Shown: positions 19,174 through 32,147 of the stretch, one piece after another
Layout of the letters: each line of letters begins with the position of its first letter
Numbering within the stretch: position 1 is the first letter of the stretch
From: Zychaea mexicana
Lineage: Eukaryota > Mucoromycota > Mucoromycetes > Mucorales > Lichtheimiaceae
Assembly: GCF_025766255.1 (NCBI RefSeq)
Contig: NW_026516687.1
Coordinates: 186,001-250,000, forward strand
Length of the DNA: 64,000 nucleotides
Reading direction: 5' to 3'
The notes under the pieces: model-generated
What the model was told of the DNA's origin: nothing
The model's input: only the letters and a program-made list of their open reading frames with translations
The model's database searches: none
Program-made: the position numbers and the translations under genes

Positions 19174-22123
19174 TTAAGCAATGACGTTGAAAACTTTGCG
19201 ATACCAAGGCAAATTCCTCTCCTCTGCTTCTTCCTGTTCCATTTCAAATCGAGATACACGTCCCGTATCAAAATCTAGATTTGAAAAACGGACGAAAAAA
19301 GCTATTAGTACTATACATAATAGAGTTGGCCTCACTTTTCTCGAGAATTGCTTGCTCTAAACTCACCAACTTCATCCAATGGGACCACGCGCGTACGTCG
19401 AACAAGCTTGTAAATAACATAGCAGAGAATGGCTGGTACGATACCAATGTAGTTTGTGACGAACAAAACGCCATCGAATTCGGGTGTAAATGCAGTGTAC
19501 CCCTGACCCAGAATAATGAGGATACACAGTACACAAGCAAAAATGGCAGAGTAGGGATAAAGGAATGCTTTGTAGGGTAAGTCTTCGAGAAGTCTTCCTT
19601 GTCGCTTGTATGCACGTCGGAAACGGAGATGGACGAATGCAATGCCCCACCAACTGATAAAGCCACTGACAGCGGTGATACTTAAGAACCAGTTGAAAGC
19701 TTCAGAAGCGCTATAGATAGATGCGAATACACAGGCAAAACCGATAATTGAAGAGATAATGACGGCCCTATAATTTTTCGTGACAAAGTTTGATAAGGTT
19801 AGAAATTTCATTTCCTTGGTTAAAGCAAGAGAAAAAAAACCACACTTACCAGTAAGGCGAACCGTAGCGGTTGGTGCGTGAGAGAAATGCAGGGCCGTTA
19901 CCATCATGGGCAAGACCGAGTAAGGTGCGCGAGCAGGTATAAAGCGCCGAATTGGCAGCTGACAACACACTAAATCAAAAGGTTCAAAAAGATTTAATTA
20001 GTTCTATTTATGCACTTCGATATCAACTACAATACTTGCCTAGTAAGAATAATGGCGTTGATCACGTGAGCGCCTGCATCAATTCCTGCCTTTTGGAAAA
20101 CTAGTGTGAAAGCAGCTGTTCCGGCGCTGTCGTCGCTATTCTCAAGATTCGGATCGTCATTTGGCAAAGTGATACCAAGCAAGAACATGGTGACGATATA
20201 AAAGAAGACGATACGCCAGAATGTATTACGGATAGCTCGGGGTACAGTCTTTGTGGGATTCTTTGCTTCACCAGCAGTGATACCAACTATAATCGATTGC
20301 ATTTATGTTAATTTTTACGAATGATTATTACTAGCAGATACTTGAAATAAAAATCTTGGTTAGAAACAACTTACCGATTTCTGTGCCCTGGAAGGAGAAA
20401 CCTGCAGTAAGAAGCACACTAACAGTTCCCACACCACCGCCTACGAAAGCACCAGGATCATGCCAGTATTTGAAACCGATAACTTCACCGCCCAGACCAC
20501 CTGTGGATACACAAATGGCTATATAATAATACTTTGAGTTAGCAAGAGCTATCCATTAACTTCTCACACACTGTTTTCAGTTACTGTCCAGACTGCTTAC
20601 CAATGATGATAAAAACGATAGTAATAAGAATCTTGATGAGAGCAAACCAGTACTCCAGTTCACCATAGATTCTATATTACCGAAATAATAGCAACAATAC
20701 GTACACGTCGCTTATAAGTCAGTGATATGACCATGATGTATGCATAAATTCTAGCATCAGTTTGCTGGGCAATCTTACCGAACTCCAACTAAGTTAATGG
20801 CAATGATAAGAACCAAGAAAATAGCAGACCATGCAGCGTCTGGCATTACTGGCTTCCACCAGTTAATAATGGTTGCAGCAGCAGAAAGTTCTGTTACGAA
20901 AGAAAAAAAGAAAGGAATGAGAGACTAAACCCAGAGTCACATGGGACATATGCGTTGTTCGTAAGCTCGAAACATCGACGAACCTGTAGCAATTGTAACC
21001 GCCTGCAACGCAGCAAAATCGAATATATAACACACAAGTGGGTGATTATGTGTTCAGTAAAATATATCATAGTTGCAGTATCGAAATAGAAAACATACAT
21101 ACCCACTGTGGACCCAGGGGTCATTGCAGAGTAGCAAAAAAGGAAAGGTGATAAGTAAGCTTCTTCATAGAAAATAGAAGGAGCTGCATGCATTTTACAC
21201 ATGTGCATGGGCATGCATGATAGTTTACAATCTGAATACTTACTGAAAACCTATGAGATACACATTGAAATCTGTGAGAAAAAGAAACTTTACTAACCAA
21301 GATAATAGTGATACTTACCAATAGTTCCAGCCTAAAGCGAATCCCAATGAAGGGTCGATGAAGCGAGTTGCGTAATGATTAAAAGATCCGGACACTTTAT
21401 TTTGGAGTGAGAGGGAAAAAAATGTAAAATGTTAGTTACGTCTAGCTTATGCGATATTCGAGCAATGAGTCGGTCCGTGCTGTTGTTTGCTGTTTTACCT
21501 GGCATAAACGTTGCCATCTCTCCCAAACATGTCATAATACAGTAAACCTATATCCGGTCAAAGAGAATATATACATGAGGCCCTGGAGACTACTTTACTT
21601 TCCATTGATTCTGCTTACCATAAAACCAATAACACAATAAGCGATCAATGCACCACCAGGTCCAGCCTATTAATCGAACACATCGGAATTGTCGATATAT
21701 AAATATACAGAAAGTCTAACTGTCGTCGTTTCGTATAAGTTGTTATTCCTCACCGTCGCAATATTCTGTCCGGAACTCAGAAACAGACCCGTACTATAAG
21801 AAAGATATATTACAAGGTGCGTCAATTTGTTTGCTTGTCAACCGAGAAATTAAGGTATCGTCTGTCGCTTATTGTTAAAATAACGTCCAGTCAACCACGA
21901 GATACACTTACCCAATGGCGCCACCTAACGAGATCATTTGGATATGACGTGCGTTTAGACCTCGCTTTGTTCCTTGGAACGTTGTCTCTGGGTCGACGGC
22001 GCTCTGTTGGGACATGCATGTTGGGTCGTATTCGTCAAGCTTCTCGCTGCCGTGAGTCATACCCGTTTCATTGTAGTATTGCTCCTTTGCGCCCTCTTCG
22101 AGGCGGCTTATTTTCTCGGACAT
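19174..22123 (-). CDS. Amino-acid permease (fungal APC family)
   Basis: Plasma-membrane proton-coupled amino-acid transporter of the Gap1/YAT type; substrate range cannot be read off. Fifteen exons close to 549 aa: 21912..22123, 21754..21793, 21619..21666, 21499..21547, 21319..21394, 21244..21250, 21103..21105, 20984..21002, 20779..20890, 20601..20671, 20375..20518, 20040..20286, 19850..19969, 19367..19767, 19174..19274. Signatures: RGLNARHIQMISLGGAIGTG, SSGQNIATAGPGGALIAYC, CLGEMATFMPGSG-like turn, GFALGWNYW, TAGFSFQGTEIVGITAGEAK, SVLSAANSALYTCSRTLLGL. About twelve membrane segments. The block NYWFSWAVTIATE is assembled from microexons of 7, 3 and 19 nt. The intron at 19970-20039 starts with GC (GCAAGT). 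I chose the ATG at 22123 since the N-terminus then resembles the family; an in-frame ATG lies 84 nt upstream. Confidence 0.92.
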
Positions 22124-23567
22124 GTAATAGAGATGAGGGTATGTATGGAAATACGCGGGAAGAAGATTGGGGAAGCGGAAGAGAAAGAAGGAAAAAAGAA
22201 AATACAAAAAACAAGCGATCTTCAGTCTTTCTTTTTTTTTCCGTTGCCGACCACTTTAGACACAACGAAGGAAAACCCAGCCCAGCCACCCAGCAAAAGA
22301 TACGCAAGGCCCTCATGCTATGCATTGCAATCGGGTTGATGCAGCTTATGCACGTCTGCAGTCTATTAATACCTTCTTCTTGACATAGAGGAGATAACGC
22401 GACATCACGTATCTCAAAACGAACAAATTTCCCAATATGAAATTTAAACAAACGTAGTGTGTCACCTGTTCTTGTCCTTTTCGAATGCAAATTGACCATT
22501 TTCGGAGCCGTGCGAAACGTTTTGAACTCAATCTCTTTCTGTGCGATCGGATCGGATGGGGCCTGCTGTGTTTTCTAATTTTGTAGTCCAGGGTCATAAC
22601 AATGAGCGCTTACTTTGCTTATCTTTTTATTAATGATTGAACTGCATCAGATTTAGCTACATAGAATTTATCAGTTTTTGCTACCAAGACGATAAGCTTC
22701 TAAAACAGGATATTACGCAGACGAAACTGACCGTATTCCTACCGCTTATTATATGTTGAAAATCCCAAATAAGGTAAATCACTAGGGTAATACTTTTTTC
22801 TTCTTGCCAAGATAAGGAAAAATAAGAACGCCGTTTGAATTGGGAAGGCTTGTCATTGGACTACTCGCACTACTACACATATGGCTCGCTCGTTCAGCCA
22901 ATCAATGTCACTTGTGGTCGGAGTAGAGCGTTTTCAGGTGTCAGTTCCCTAGTCGGTGTAATTGTCGTTTGAGTGCCTCCACAAGCGACTTAAAGCCGTC
23001 CCGAATATGGCGGTTGCATTAGGCTTGGGAATCTCATCAGTGGAACAGTGGTCATTACTCGTGGTAGCACTTGCTTTGACGCTGACACTTGACACACTGA
23101 CTCGTAATAATTATAAACGGCGTCTTTGTTTAACAAAATTTCACATACCAACTAGCAATTTCCCGCTAAATCTAACATTGACCACTACAGTCGCAGGGTC
23201 TGTCTAAAAGACATAAAAGTTTCCTTATGCAAAATGGGTCAAGGAACTGACTTAAGTATAATTGATAGATGACACGATGATTGCGTTCACAATACTTCTT
23301 TCTGACAACTTGACATACAAGTAATTTGAATTAACACTTTTTTACTCTCGATCAATCTACTACCTTGCTTTTCTCTCTTTATCTGTCAATGCCACCATCA
23401 TAATGACCACCAACAGTGCCAGTATATTTAATGCAAGACGTATAATAACGTCAACGGATATCGCATTTACTCGAAATTGGTTTATACATCAAGACCCTCT
23501 AGAAATCTATGCATGAATATACAAAACTGTATAACACATATAAGCAGTAGTAGCACTTTACGAATAG
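22124..23567. other. Intergenic between divergent permease and RFX genes
   Basis: Starts with the permease 5' region, including a poly-A/T tract at 22228-22240. Probably contains 5' exons or promoter of the RFX-type gene, since the DNA-binding exon at 23568 begins with an acceptor-like ATAG, but I could not identify them. No other gene seen. Confidence 0.4.
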
Positions 23568-24060
23568 CGATGGCTGCCGGTGAGAAATAAATCTGATAAT
23601 ACCATTCCAGATAGCAAGTTGTTGTTTTCTAAAACGTACCGGGAGTATCATTCATCGTGTCTGTCGACAAATGTTACGGCAGTTGCAAAAAACAGTTTCG
23701 GTCCTCTGATCCGTAAAGAGTTCCCAGACAGTTTTGCTAAGCCTTCATCTCAGGATGCATTCTCACTTCAACGTCGCTCGTCGTTATCGTTGTTTGTCAT
23801 CTGTTGGAACGCCGTCGTCTGCTATCACTTCCATGGTCTCTCTAACATCTTTTAAAAATGAGGAAGAGACATTGTTGTCACGTATCCGATCCGTCGATGG
23901 TCAGCACCAGCACAATTACCACAGTGACGACAGCTGCAGGTCGACTCTATATATATATACAATCTTTTGTTTTTCCCCTTCCTCTTTTCTTTCCTTTTGC
24001 GTTTTATTCCTTTAGAGCCAGCAACAGAATATCGTCAGGAATACATCGCTAGAAAGCATT
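23568..24060 (+). pseudogene. RFX DNA-binding domain, apparently damaged
   Basis: Following an AG acceptor at 23566-23567, the frame reads RWLPVRNKSDNTIPDSKL, KTYREYHSSC and VAKNSFGPLIRKEFPD, matching the first two thirds of the RFX winged-helix domain (W at the start, FG-x-L-[IV]-R-x-x-FP). The essential RRLGTRG-x-S-x-YH segment is not recovered. YHFHGL appears at 23818 in the same frame, but the stretch before it does not align, and a GT-rich VGTPSSA lies one frame over, as if a base change shifted the frame. Further on, the frame ending EPATEYRQEYIARKH stops at TAA (24058-24060), in register with the downstream RFX C-terminal ORF. Either this is a decayed 5' half, or splicing here is unusual. 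Confidence 0.45.
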
Positions 24061-24110
24061 AAAATCTTTTATCATCATCATCGACGTTGTTATCAGCAAA
24101 GCCCTTGTCA

Positions 24111-25796
24111 ATGATCTTTGGAAACAACAGAAACAATCAGAGAGATTCTGCTATGAGCAGTTATACAAGGGAAAGAGCATCATCAGCATCAGCGACCGCA
24201 CAGGTCCCAAACGAGCAATTCCTTGTCCAGCGGTCTATTAGTGACACCAACCCGCAAGCATCTGCAATTGACACTCGATTTCCTTCATCAAACTCCCTTA
24301 CGCAGCAAAATGCAATGAGTGATTTCTTGAGCTTCTACAAGGATCATTGCAACGAAGTCTTGGAACTAATTCAAGCGAGACGACTTGATTATGTAAGGCT
24401 TTGTTTCATAACCTTTTTCTTGGTTAATAATTGATAGTAGTAGCAGTAGAACGTTTGTCCTCATACATGGTGTACTGCTCGTACATATTACATACTTTAT
24501 CATGTAGATAGAGAGCTGTATCGTTGTATTTTATCGGCATCGACTTCCCGAGAAGTTTCCAAATTTGATTCATGAGCAGTTGCAAGAGATAATCGAACCA
24601 ATTTGCCAGTGTGACACTTCACTCTATGAGGTATGCTTATACTTTAATATGTATTGACTGCTGCATGCATCTGGTGAAATTAAACCTAACATACGAAAAT
24701 ACTCATATCTGCTAACATATTGTTTATTATTAGACCATCAAAGTGAGCATGTTGTCCATTATGTCCTGCTCTCCTACGAACAATGAATTGCTTGCAGCAG
24801 TAGAAGAGTACACACACCAGCTTGAGAACTATCTGAAGAAGGGGTTGGAAGGATATCCTATTAAGCTATTCGAAAAAAAAGTGCAGGGTATACATTACTT
24901 TTTTTTAATAATGTTTTGCTCTTTTGATACTGACAACAAGCAATATTGTATTAAGTATACTACTTCTCATGATGTTCCTCGTACTATAGTGGCCCGCGCC
25001 TTTGTGTCTAAATCATGGCGACATATTAGACTTATTCGCTTGGCAGAATCTGTTGCTACCTTGATATACCGACCAGATGTTTTGAATGCCTTGCGGACGA
25101 ATTGGGAAGGCGTTGACATAGCTTTTGCCATTGATCATGCGTCGCGCTTACCACGCGAAGAGTGCTGTGTTGCGGATGGTAAGAAAATCAAGCGTATAAG
25201 TAAGTATCCTCCGTAACTTTGCTGTACGATAAAAATTATGACTTTTTTTCCCATGAAGCTAATGATAATGAGTAACGTGCATCTTTCAGTGGTCGACAAC
25301 ATTGGCGATCTATTATGTGGCAGAGTTGAATTTATGCTGTGGATTACTCAGATGGAATCCGTAATTGAGCATTATTTGAGTCTGCTCTTACCATCACTTG
25401 TAAGTCTTTGCTAGACTGCGTCATCATCGATTTTGTTGTGATACTAAGTACGAGTAAATGATCATTAAAGTAATATACTTCTTTATGACAAAACTTAGGC
25501 AAATGATGTCAGACGTTTTCGATTCTCTGCAGAACAGTTCATGATGAACTGGACGTTCTACACAACTCTGATACTGGAAGAGTTGACTTTGGCGAACGTA
25601 GAGAGCATTGGTATGCCAATATGAAAATGAGCTTCTATAAACTTACAACTGGTAGTACCTACAAAGCTGACTCTCACAATGTTGCATATGTTCTGTGTGG
25701 ATAGGGAACTTCAATGTACTTGTTTTCTTCTTGAACGAATTAATCCAGTTTTTCGTCGAAGCATCCATAACAAAAATCTCGGGTAGCAGCCCTTAG
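24111..25796 (+). CDS. RFX-family C-terminal/dimerisation region protein
   Basis: Exons 24111..24392, 24508..24630, 24734..24887, 24990..25199, 25290..25399, 25499..25610, 25705..25796 close in frame (360 aa from the first ATG). The sequence matches the conserved region downstream of the DNA-binding domain in RFX factors: RHRLPEKFPNLIHEQLQEII, a helix ending in FEKKV, VARAFVSKSWRHIRLIRLAE, RRFRFSAEQFMMNWTFYTTL and GNFNVLVFFLNELIQFF. In animals and yeasts this region mediates dimerisation and co-repressor contacts. The N-terminal 80 residues are Ser/Asn/Gln-rich. As modelled it lacks a DNA-binding domain; a recognisable but damaged one lies just upstream in the same orientation, separated by one in-frame stop. 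It may therefore be the 3' half of a full RFX gene, a dominant-negative-like truncated form, or a pseudogene. Confidence 0.7.
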
Positions 25797-26475
25797 CAGA
25801 GTAGTCAAAGCACCTATTATGACATCCATGCATTATCAATAAAAATACCGTTTTCAAAAGCACATGTTCGTCTATATTTTAAATTTTTTATTTGACAAAA
25901 AATCAAGAGATACTTTGATTATAACTGCTGTATCATGTGGCAAACAATTCTGTCAGTTGATTTTCCCTTCATGAGAGATCGACGATAAAATTGTGTACAG
26001 AAATCTTAACACCTCTGACTGCTCAAATTGAGTTCAATCATTACTTAATTAGCACTTGGCCTATATTTGAGACAATCAAGAGCTCACTTATTTGGGACGG
26101 TGAATATAATTAAGCCGAGTTCGGCAGCGAAAAGTTACATAAGCAATGGCCCTGTTTCTTATTTATTAGGAATGCTCCTGCCGACAATGATAAAAGACAG
26201 ATGTGTGATTCATGTATGCTTTTCAGTAAGAGAAGAAGACCATGCACATATGAGCAGACGGAGCCGCATCCCTATCAAGCAGCTTGAAGCAGATCAAGAT
26301 CGTCCATCTAAAACAAAATGCTGCTCCAAATCTGCTATCTGTCAATCATTGTTGGTGTCAATAAACATTAACTACATAGTGTAGTAAAAAGGGTGCGAAA
26401 CTATTTTATATAATCTAGTAGCTAAAATAAACGTGATGCCTTTCTTTTTATTATCGTTGTATGAATGTGTGTGTT
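25797..26475. other. Intergenic, convergent 3' ends
   Basis: Between the RFX gene and SLA2, which point toward each other. A/T-rich with AATAAA-like signals (25842, 26428). A 105-codon open frame at 26067 shows no protein-like pattern. Confidence 0.5.
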
Positions 26476-29400
26476 TTAATCGGTTTCCTCTGTAGCGAGA
26501 TTGAATAGAACGATCTTATTAATTTGATTGCTGCGATGCGGCAAAACTGTGCTGAAAATTATAACTTACCGGTATGGTATCCACTACGGCGCATTTCTGC
26601 CAAAATACGGCGTGCATTTGTCAATTCGGCATCCAGTTTTAAAATCTTGACTTGCTGTTCCATTTCTCTTCGCTTGAACTCGTGTACTGACAGCTTGTTA
26701 AAGTCAATATCCAAACCGTCGCTCTCGGCCTTTTGAGCCACCAGGTTGCGAACCTGCTTGACAAGCTCAGCAGCAGCATCCTTGACTGCCTTGGCCGCCA
26801 TTTCCAGACGTTCCTGAGTACGCGACATGAACGTCGACTTGACGCGCGAGGCAGCGACCAACTGAGCTGTGGCAGCGCTGACTTCATTGGACGCAACAAT
26901 CAATTGTTCCAACGAATGCGTTTTGCTGATAACACCATCAGCAGCTTCCACCAACAGATTAGTGGCCACAGCGACGGCCTTGGCGGCGGAAATCAAACCC
27001 TCGGTCCAGCGGTTATGCTTCTTGTAGAATGCGGCCTTGGATGAGGTACCGCGGCCCTGGGCAACAATTTCTTGCTGAGAGGCGGTGGCGCATTTGATCA
27101 AATTGGCAATAGCATTGGTCAATGCCAAAACAGAGTTCAGGAGGAGCTTGTGCACCTGCAGATCGGTGGCCGAGAATTCTGGGTTGCTGGGTCGTTGCAT
27201 CAATGCCTGGATCTTAGCAGTAGCTTCTTCAATAGCCCGTGCAGCATTGGACATTTCTTGTTCGACCAGATCGCCAATTTCGGTTTCAGCCAGCTTGTTA
27301 ATGTCAGTAGCGCCAGTTAGAATCAGGTCTTCAGTCTTTTGCGACAGTTTGGTAAGTGCTTCTTGCACACGCATGTCGCCTTGGATAAGGACCTCGGGTC
27401 GCTGTGCCAGTGGGAGCATTTTGAGATAGCTCGACATGACACTGCTAAAGTATTGAATGACAGATTCGGCAGACTGGCGTGCCATCTTGATGATCTCGTC
27501 AATATCTGCGTCGTTCAGAACAAGGCGAGTGATACCCTTAGCGTGTAAAAGAACGTCAATGATAGTTTCGGCAAATTCAAGAGCTCGGGTAATGGTAACA
27601 GTGTGATCACCAGAGTTGCTGCCGTCCAAGAATTTGCTGAACGCAGACATGAACTCGACAGACATGATACTCGCTCGCTCAATCATAGAGAGAGTTAGTT
27701 CGGGTGTCGCGTTCTCGTTGCCGTGATTGCCAGGGTTCTCAAGTTCGTACACGCCATCGTTGACCTTCTGCACACACGTTGTCAAGATGCTATCCAAAAT
27801 CTGGTTGAGCTTATCGGCCTGTTGTGCTTCCAGGCGATCGAGTTCTTCTTGCAAATCTGCTTGTCTGTCGTTCTACAAAATAACATGAATATTTAGCCTT
27901 TCAAACCTTCCCTTGTGTATAAATAAAACTACTTACTCCTTGTAATTCGGCAAGTTGTGCCAAGACCTCATCCATACCAGCCTGCAAGACAGCGATCTCT
28001 TCGTCTTTTTCCTAGATTATAACAAAGGTGTACAGATACGATCGATAAGCTATTTCGCATTTTAATCACTGTTATTTCCAGAAAATTACCTGACGAACAC
28101 GATCAGCATCACCTTGCTGATCCTCCATTTGCCTCAAAAATTCATCGATAATTGCTTGTTTCTCGGTCAAACTTGCTTCTAATTCAGCCTTCTCACGGTT
28201 AAACTTGGTCAATAAAGCACTGACTTCGGCACCCTTGGATTTCCCAGCGTTCTGAGCTTGGTTTCGTGCATCATCCAATTCACGTTGAAGACGTTCGACA
28301 TCATCACGTTGATTCTTGAAAATAATAATTAAATATTTTAGTTATTGAGTGAAACACCAAGCCGCCAAGAATTGCAATTTACTTACTCCTTGAAGTCTTG
28401 CCAGTTCGTTGCGTGCTCGATCACGTTCACGGATCAGATCTGCCAATTCTACGTTCTTGGCACGCATATCGGCTTGCATGCGTTCTAATTTCTCATTGGC
28501 TTCCTGTGCTGAATTGGCCTTGACTTGAAGTTGCTTGTACTTGTTCAAAAGATCAATGTGCTCCTTACGAAGCTGACTGTACAATTTTGCGAGGGCTTCG
28601 TACTTGTTCTTCCACATTTGAATTTCATCTGAAATACCCTCGTGTTAACCATCATGCGTAGAAGAAATCTTTTCTTTTTCCTCGTTTCCTCTTACTTTGT
28701 AACGATCGGATCAGTTCATCCTTGGATGCATCTCGCTGTTGAACGTGTGCATTCACTTGCACCAGTTCCTGTTCCAAAGCCTTCACTCGCTATATAGCCA
28801 TACCACAAACAAAACCATTAGCTTATCCATTTGTATCTTAAATTGCACTTCTTTAGTAAGGTGTTTTTTATGCAAGCTTACTCGATCATATTGTTCCAAA
28901 AGCATCTGATCACGTTCCAGCTGGTTACGATAGTTCAATAACTGCATTTCCAGGTCGTTAATTCTGCCTGCTTGGTGATTTTGCATCTGCTGACGCAATA
29001 ATTCCTCTTGCTGTTGTCGCTCACGCTCGGCCAGTAACCGTTGTTGTTCCTCAAAATCGCGCTGTTGCTGCATTTGCATCTGTCGCATACGTTCTTGTTC
29101 GTCAGCACGTTGCTGTTCCAGTCGCTTTTGCTCTTCTTCATATTCGCGTTGTTGCTTCGCTTGCTGTTCGGACCAGAAATCAATGACAGGTTCTGGTGAT
29201 GGTTGAGATGGAGCAGTCGTTTCAACGGGCGAAGGTCGCTTGGGAAGCTTGGGTGTACTTGCTTCAATCAAAGATGGTGGGTCGTTAGGAAGTTTAGGTA
29301 CATCGATTAAGCTCGTGAGATATTTCAGGTTTGAGCATTCGTAGTAGAACTTGAGCAAATTGTAGTGTTGACCGTTGTAACGCTGACGCAGTGGCGCTAA

Positions 29401-30399
29401 AGCATCCGTGGCACCCGTTCCTATACCCATTTTTATAGTTTAATTTTCCAACACAATTCCATCGCCTTGGATTTATATATGCATACATTATTCTCGGTAC
29501 TTACGTTTATGCATGGCGCGTAACATGCTAGTGATAAAGGTGTAAATACCGTAGCTTTCTTCAACAAGAGGGACCAAAGATGCAATGCGGCATTCATTGT
29601 TGGTAGCCGTGCGGAAGCTGTTGAACACGACCTTCTGGAACCGGTCGATATGATCTTGCAACTGCATCAAGTCGTTGATCGTCTCGAACCTATAGAAACC
29701 CAGAGAAAAAATGTAAAGCCAATGTTGTACACAAGCTTTACACCAAGAAACCGAGAAACATACCCTTCGTTTGGATCGTCAATGTTCTTCAAACTAATGT
29801 ACTCTTCATAGCCAAAGCTGCCGTTGAACTCGGGATGATTACGATGGTACGAAAGCTTGTGCAATAACAAATCGACGTAGTTGCGGATCAACGTGCCATA
29901 TCCACGTACACCGTCGGCCATGACGCTACGAGTACACGCCTCGAGCCAGCCTGTCTCGCGAAGCGCATCCTTGATAACCTATATATTTTTTTACCCCTCC
30001 CCTATCAATATAAGCCCCGGTAGAAGCAAAATTAATATTGATTGAAAGAACAATTACGTTGGGATGGCCATCGTGGATGATCCTGTGGACAGTAATGAGC
30101 GCTTTGAAAGTTTGAACTTCGTCCGAAAGCAATGGCTGCACCTTGATAACGTTCCATACGACTGCCGAGGTACGATGATCCCATGTATACACAATGCACT
30201 CTAGTTGACGAGATGAAAGTGTCAGGCACACCTTGTATAATATTCAGAAACGCACATAACCCTGGTTTCTTTTTTTTCAGAATTGCTCTAGCTTACTTCG
30301 AACATGCTTTTGCTTTGGTGCAGTTTCCTCAATGCTCGTCGCTTTCTTGATGCTCTGTGTGAGCTCTGATTCTGCCTTTTCGGCGGAGAGGTATGACAT
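26476..30399 (-). CDS. SLA2: Endocytic adaptor Sla2/HIP1R
   Basis: Sla2 links clathrin coats, PIP2 and actin during endocytosis. Eleven exons close to 1045 aa: 30297..30399, 30058..30200, 29764..29978, 29505..29689, 28882..29420, 28696..28789, 28387..28628, 28090..28314, 27937..28011, 26570..27872, 26476..26489. The start is fixed by KKATSIEETAPKQKHVR, the conserved beginning of the ANTH domain, continuing CIVYTWDHRTSAVVWNVIK and LKFYYECSNLKYLTSLI (to about residue 270). A Gln/Glu/Arg-rich coiled coil fills residues 330-640. The C-terminal I/LWEQ (talin-like actin-binding) module is in the long exon: SKAAFYKKHNRWTEGLISAA, ARVKSTFMSRTQERLEMAAK-type helices and MRRSGYHT, ending in an acidic EETD. 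Domain order and length match the family fully. Confidence 0.95.
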
Positions 30400-30605
30400 T
30401 TGGAAAGATAGAAGGAAAGAAAAAAGAGTGGTGAGGGGGGAAGGAAGGGTTGTTGGGGGGGGAGAGAGAGAGAGGAAAAACCAGGCTAATTTTGCAGGAA
30501 CTCTTTTCGAGACGTATATTGGGTGAAGACGATTGGGCAAGTCTCGATTCCCGATGAAATACGCATGCCAAAACTGCCTAATAAAGCTTGGCATGTAACA
30601 AACAT

Positions 30606-32147
30606 TTATTCTAATTTTTCAGTAAGCTCAGCAAACATGCTTCGCACTTCTTCCACTGGCATGCTTCCCAGAATCTTGCCACTCCGGGTGCGCACATTGA
30701 CTGTACCGGCATCCACTTCCTTTTGGCCAACCACAAAGATAAAGTTATATCGCTCTAGCTGTGCCTGTCGGATCATCTTGTTGAGTCTGTCTCGAGGTGA
30801 CCGATCCACATCCACATAATACTGTCCTGGCGCTGATGTGCTGCTATCCCCCGCAGCATTGCTGTTGTTGCTACCCTGTGACAGTTCCTTGGCAACCTTT
30901 TCTGCATAGTCTGCAAACTGTGTTGCCACGGGTATCACAACTCCTTGTCGCGGGCTCAACCAGAAAGGCCACTTTCCGCCAGTATGCTCAATTAGAATAG
31001 CCATCATTCGTTCAATCGATCCCAGGATAGCACGGTGGACGATGACAGGCGTGCGTGGTTGGTCGTTTTCGTCAACATATTTTAATCCGAAACGTCGTGG
31101 CAGTTGAAAATCCAATTGAATTGTTGCTGTTTGATGTGACCGACCGCTCGAGTCCTTGACCATAATATCTATCTTAGGTCCATAGAAAGCACCGTCTCCT
31201 TCTTTGACAGACCAAGGTCGTCCCGTACCGCTGAGTGCTTCTTTTAATGAGTCTTCTGCGTGGTCCCATTCCTCGACACTGCCGATATAGTTAGCCTCGG
31301 GACGAGTTGACAGCGTCAACTCATAGTGGGGGAACTTGAATGCGGTGTAGACACGGTCCACAAACGATAGACATGCTGCAATCTCGGGTGAGATCTGATT
31401 CTCAGCGCAGAAGATATGGGCATCATCTTGATGAAAGCGCCGTACGCGTGTCAAACCTGAAAGTGCTCCAGATGCTTCATTTCTGGTGTTGTACATAATT
31501 AAGCATACTGTATCATAGAAAGAGAAGATGAATTGCATTCAAATTTACCTGTGCAAAGGACTGAAGTCAGCCAATCGGATTGGCAAATCTCGGTACGATT
31601 TGGGGGTGCTGTCAAAGATTAAACAATGACCAGGGCAATTCATGGGCTTCAAGCCATATAAACTGTCGTCCTCGCCCGCTTCTTCTGCTGACTCGCGTCC
31701 GCTGTGTACCATAAACATATCCTCTTTATAGTTTTGCCAGTGGCCACTTGTCTCCCACAGGTCTTTCTTGTAAATAATCGGCGTCATGACCTCTTCGTAG
31801 CCATAACGTGTATATTCGTCGCGCAAGAAGTCTTGCAGTTTTCGGACAATGCGGGTACCGTGTGGGAGCATAAATATGGATCCTGGACTACAGGGGTGGA
31901 TCATGAAAAGCGATTGCGCCTTGCCAATGGCTCGATGATCTAGATCGCTCAGTTGAGCCAAGTCTAAGGAGGTGGTTGTGAGGGGTTTCGGGTCAATCCA
32001 GATTCAGGATACATCAAACCCTGTAGATATTTTTTGGCTTTAAAAGAGAGCGCAGTGGAGGTGAACTCGTTACCGTTGGCATTCTCGGTTTGTGCACAAA
32101 AAAGTGATCGATTGACATGAAGTGATCGAAGAGCGGTAGTGGGAGGT
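30606..32147 (-). CDS. MST1: Threonyl-tRNA synthetase, mitochondrial
   Basis: Class II synthetase charging mitochondrial tRNA-Thr. Certain exons: 31549..31963 and 30606..31482. They hold motif 1 (GTRIVRKLQDFLRDEYTRYG), the zinc Cys in MNCPGHCLIF, motif 2 (LTRVRRFHQDDAHIFC), VIVHRAILGSIERMMAILIE as motif 3, and a C-terminal anticodon-binding domain. There is no TGS or N-terminal editing domain, the layout of fungal mitochondrial Mst1 as opposed to the longer cytosolic enzyme. The acceptor at 31964 needs a phase-1 donor upstream. The segment 32074..about 32147 (TALRSLHVNRSLF, ending in a GTAACG donor) fits in phase and looks like a mitochondrial presequence, but has no ATG, so the start codon probably lies in a further small exon I could not place. 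Confidence 0.88.

Noticed and set aside
21817..22383. 188-codon open frame antisense to the permease 5' end
   Set aside because: Overlaps the well-supported permease first exon and promoter; no protein-like features.
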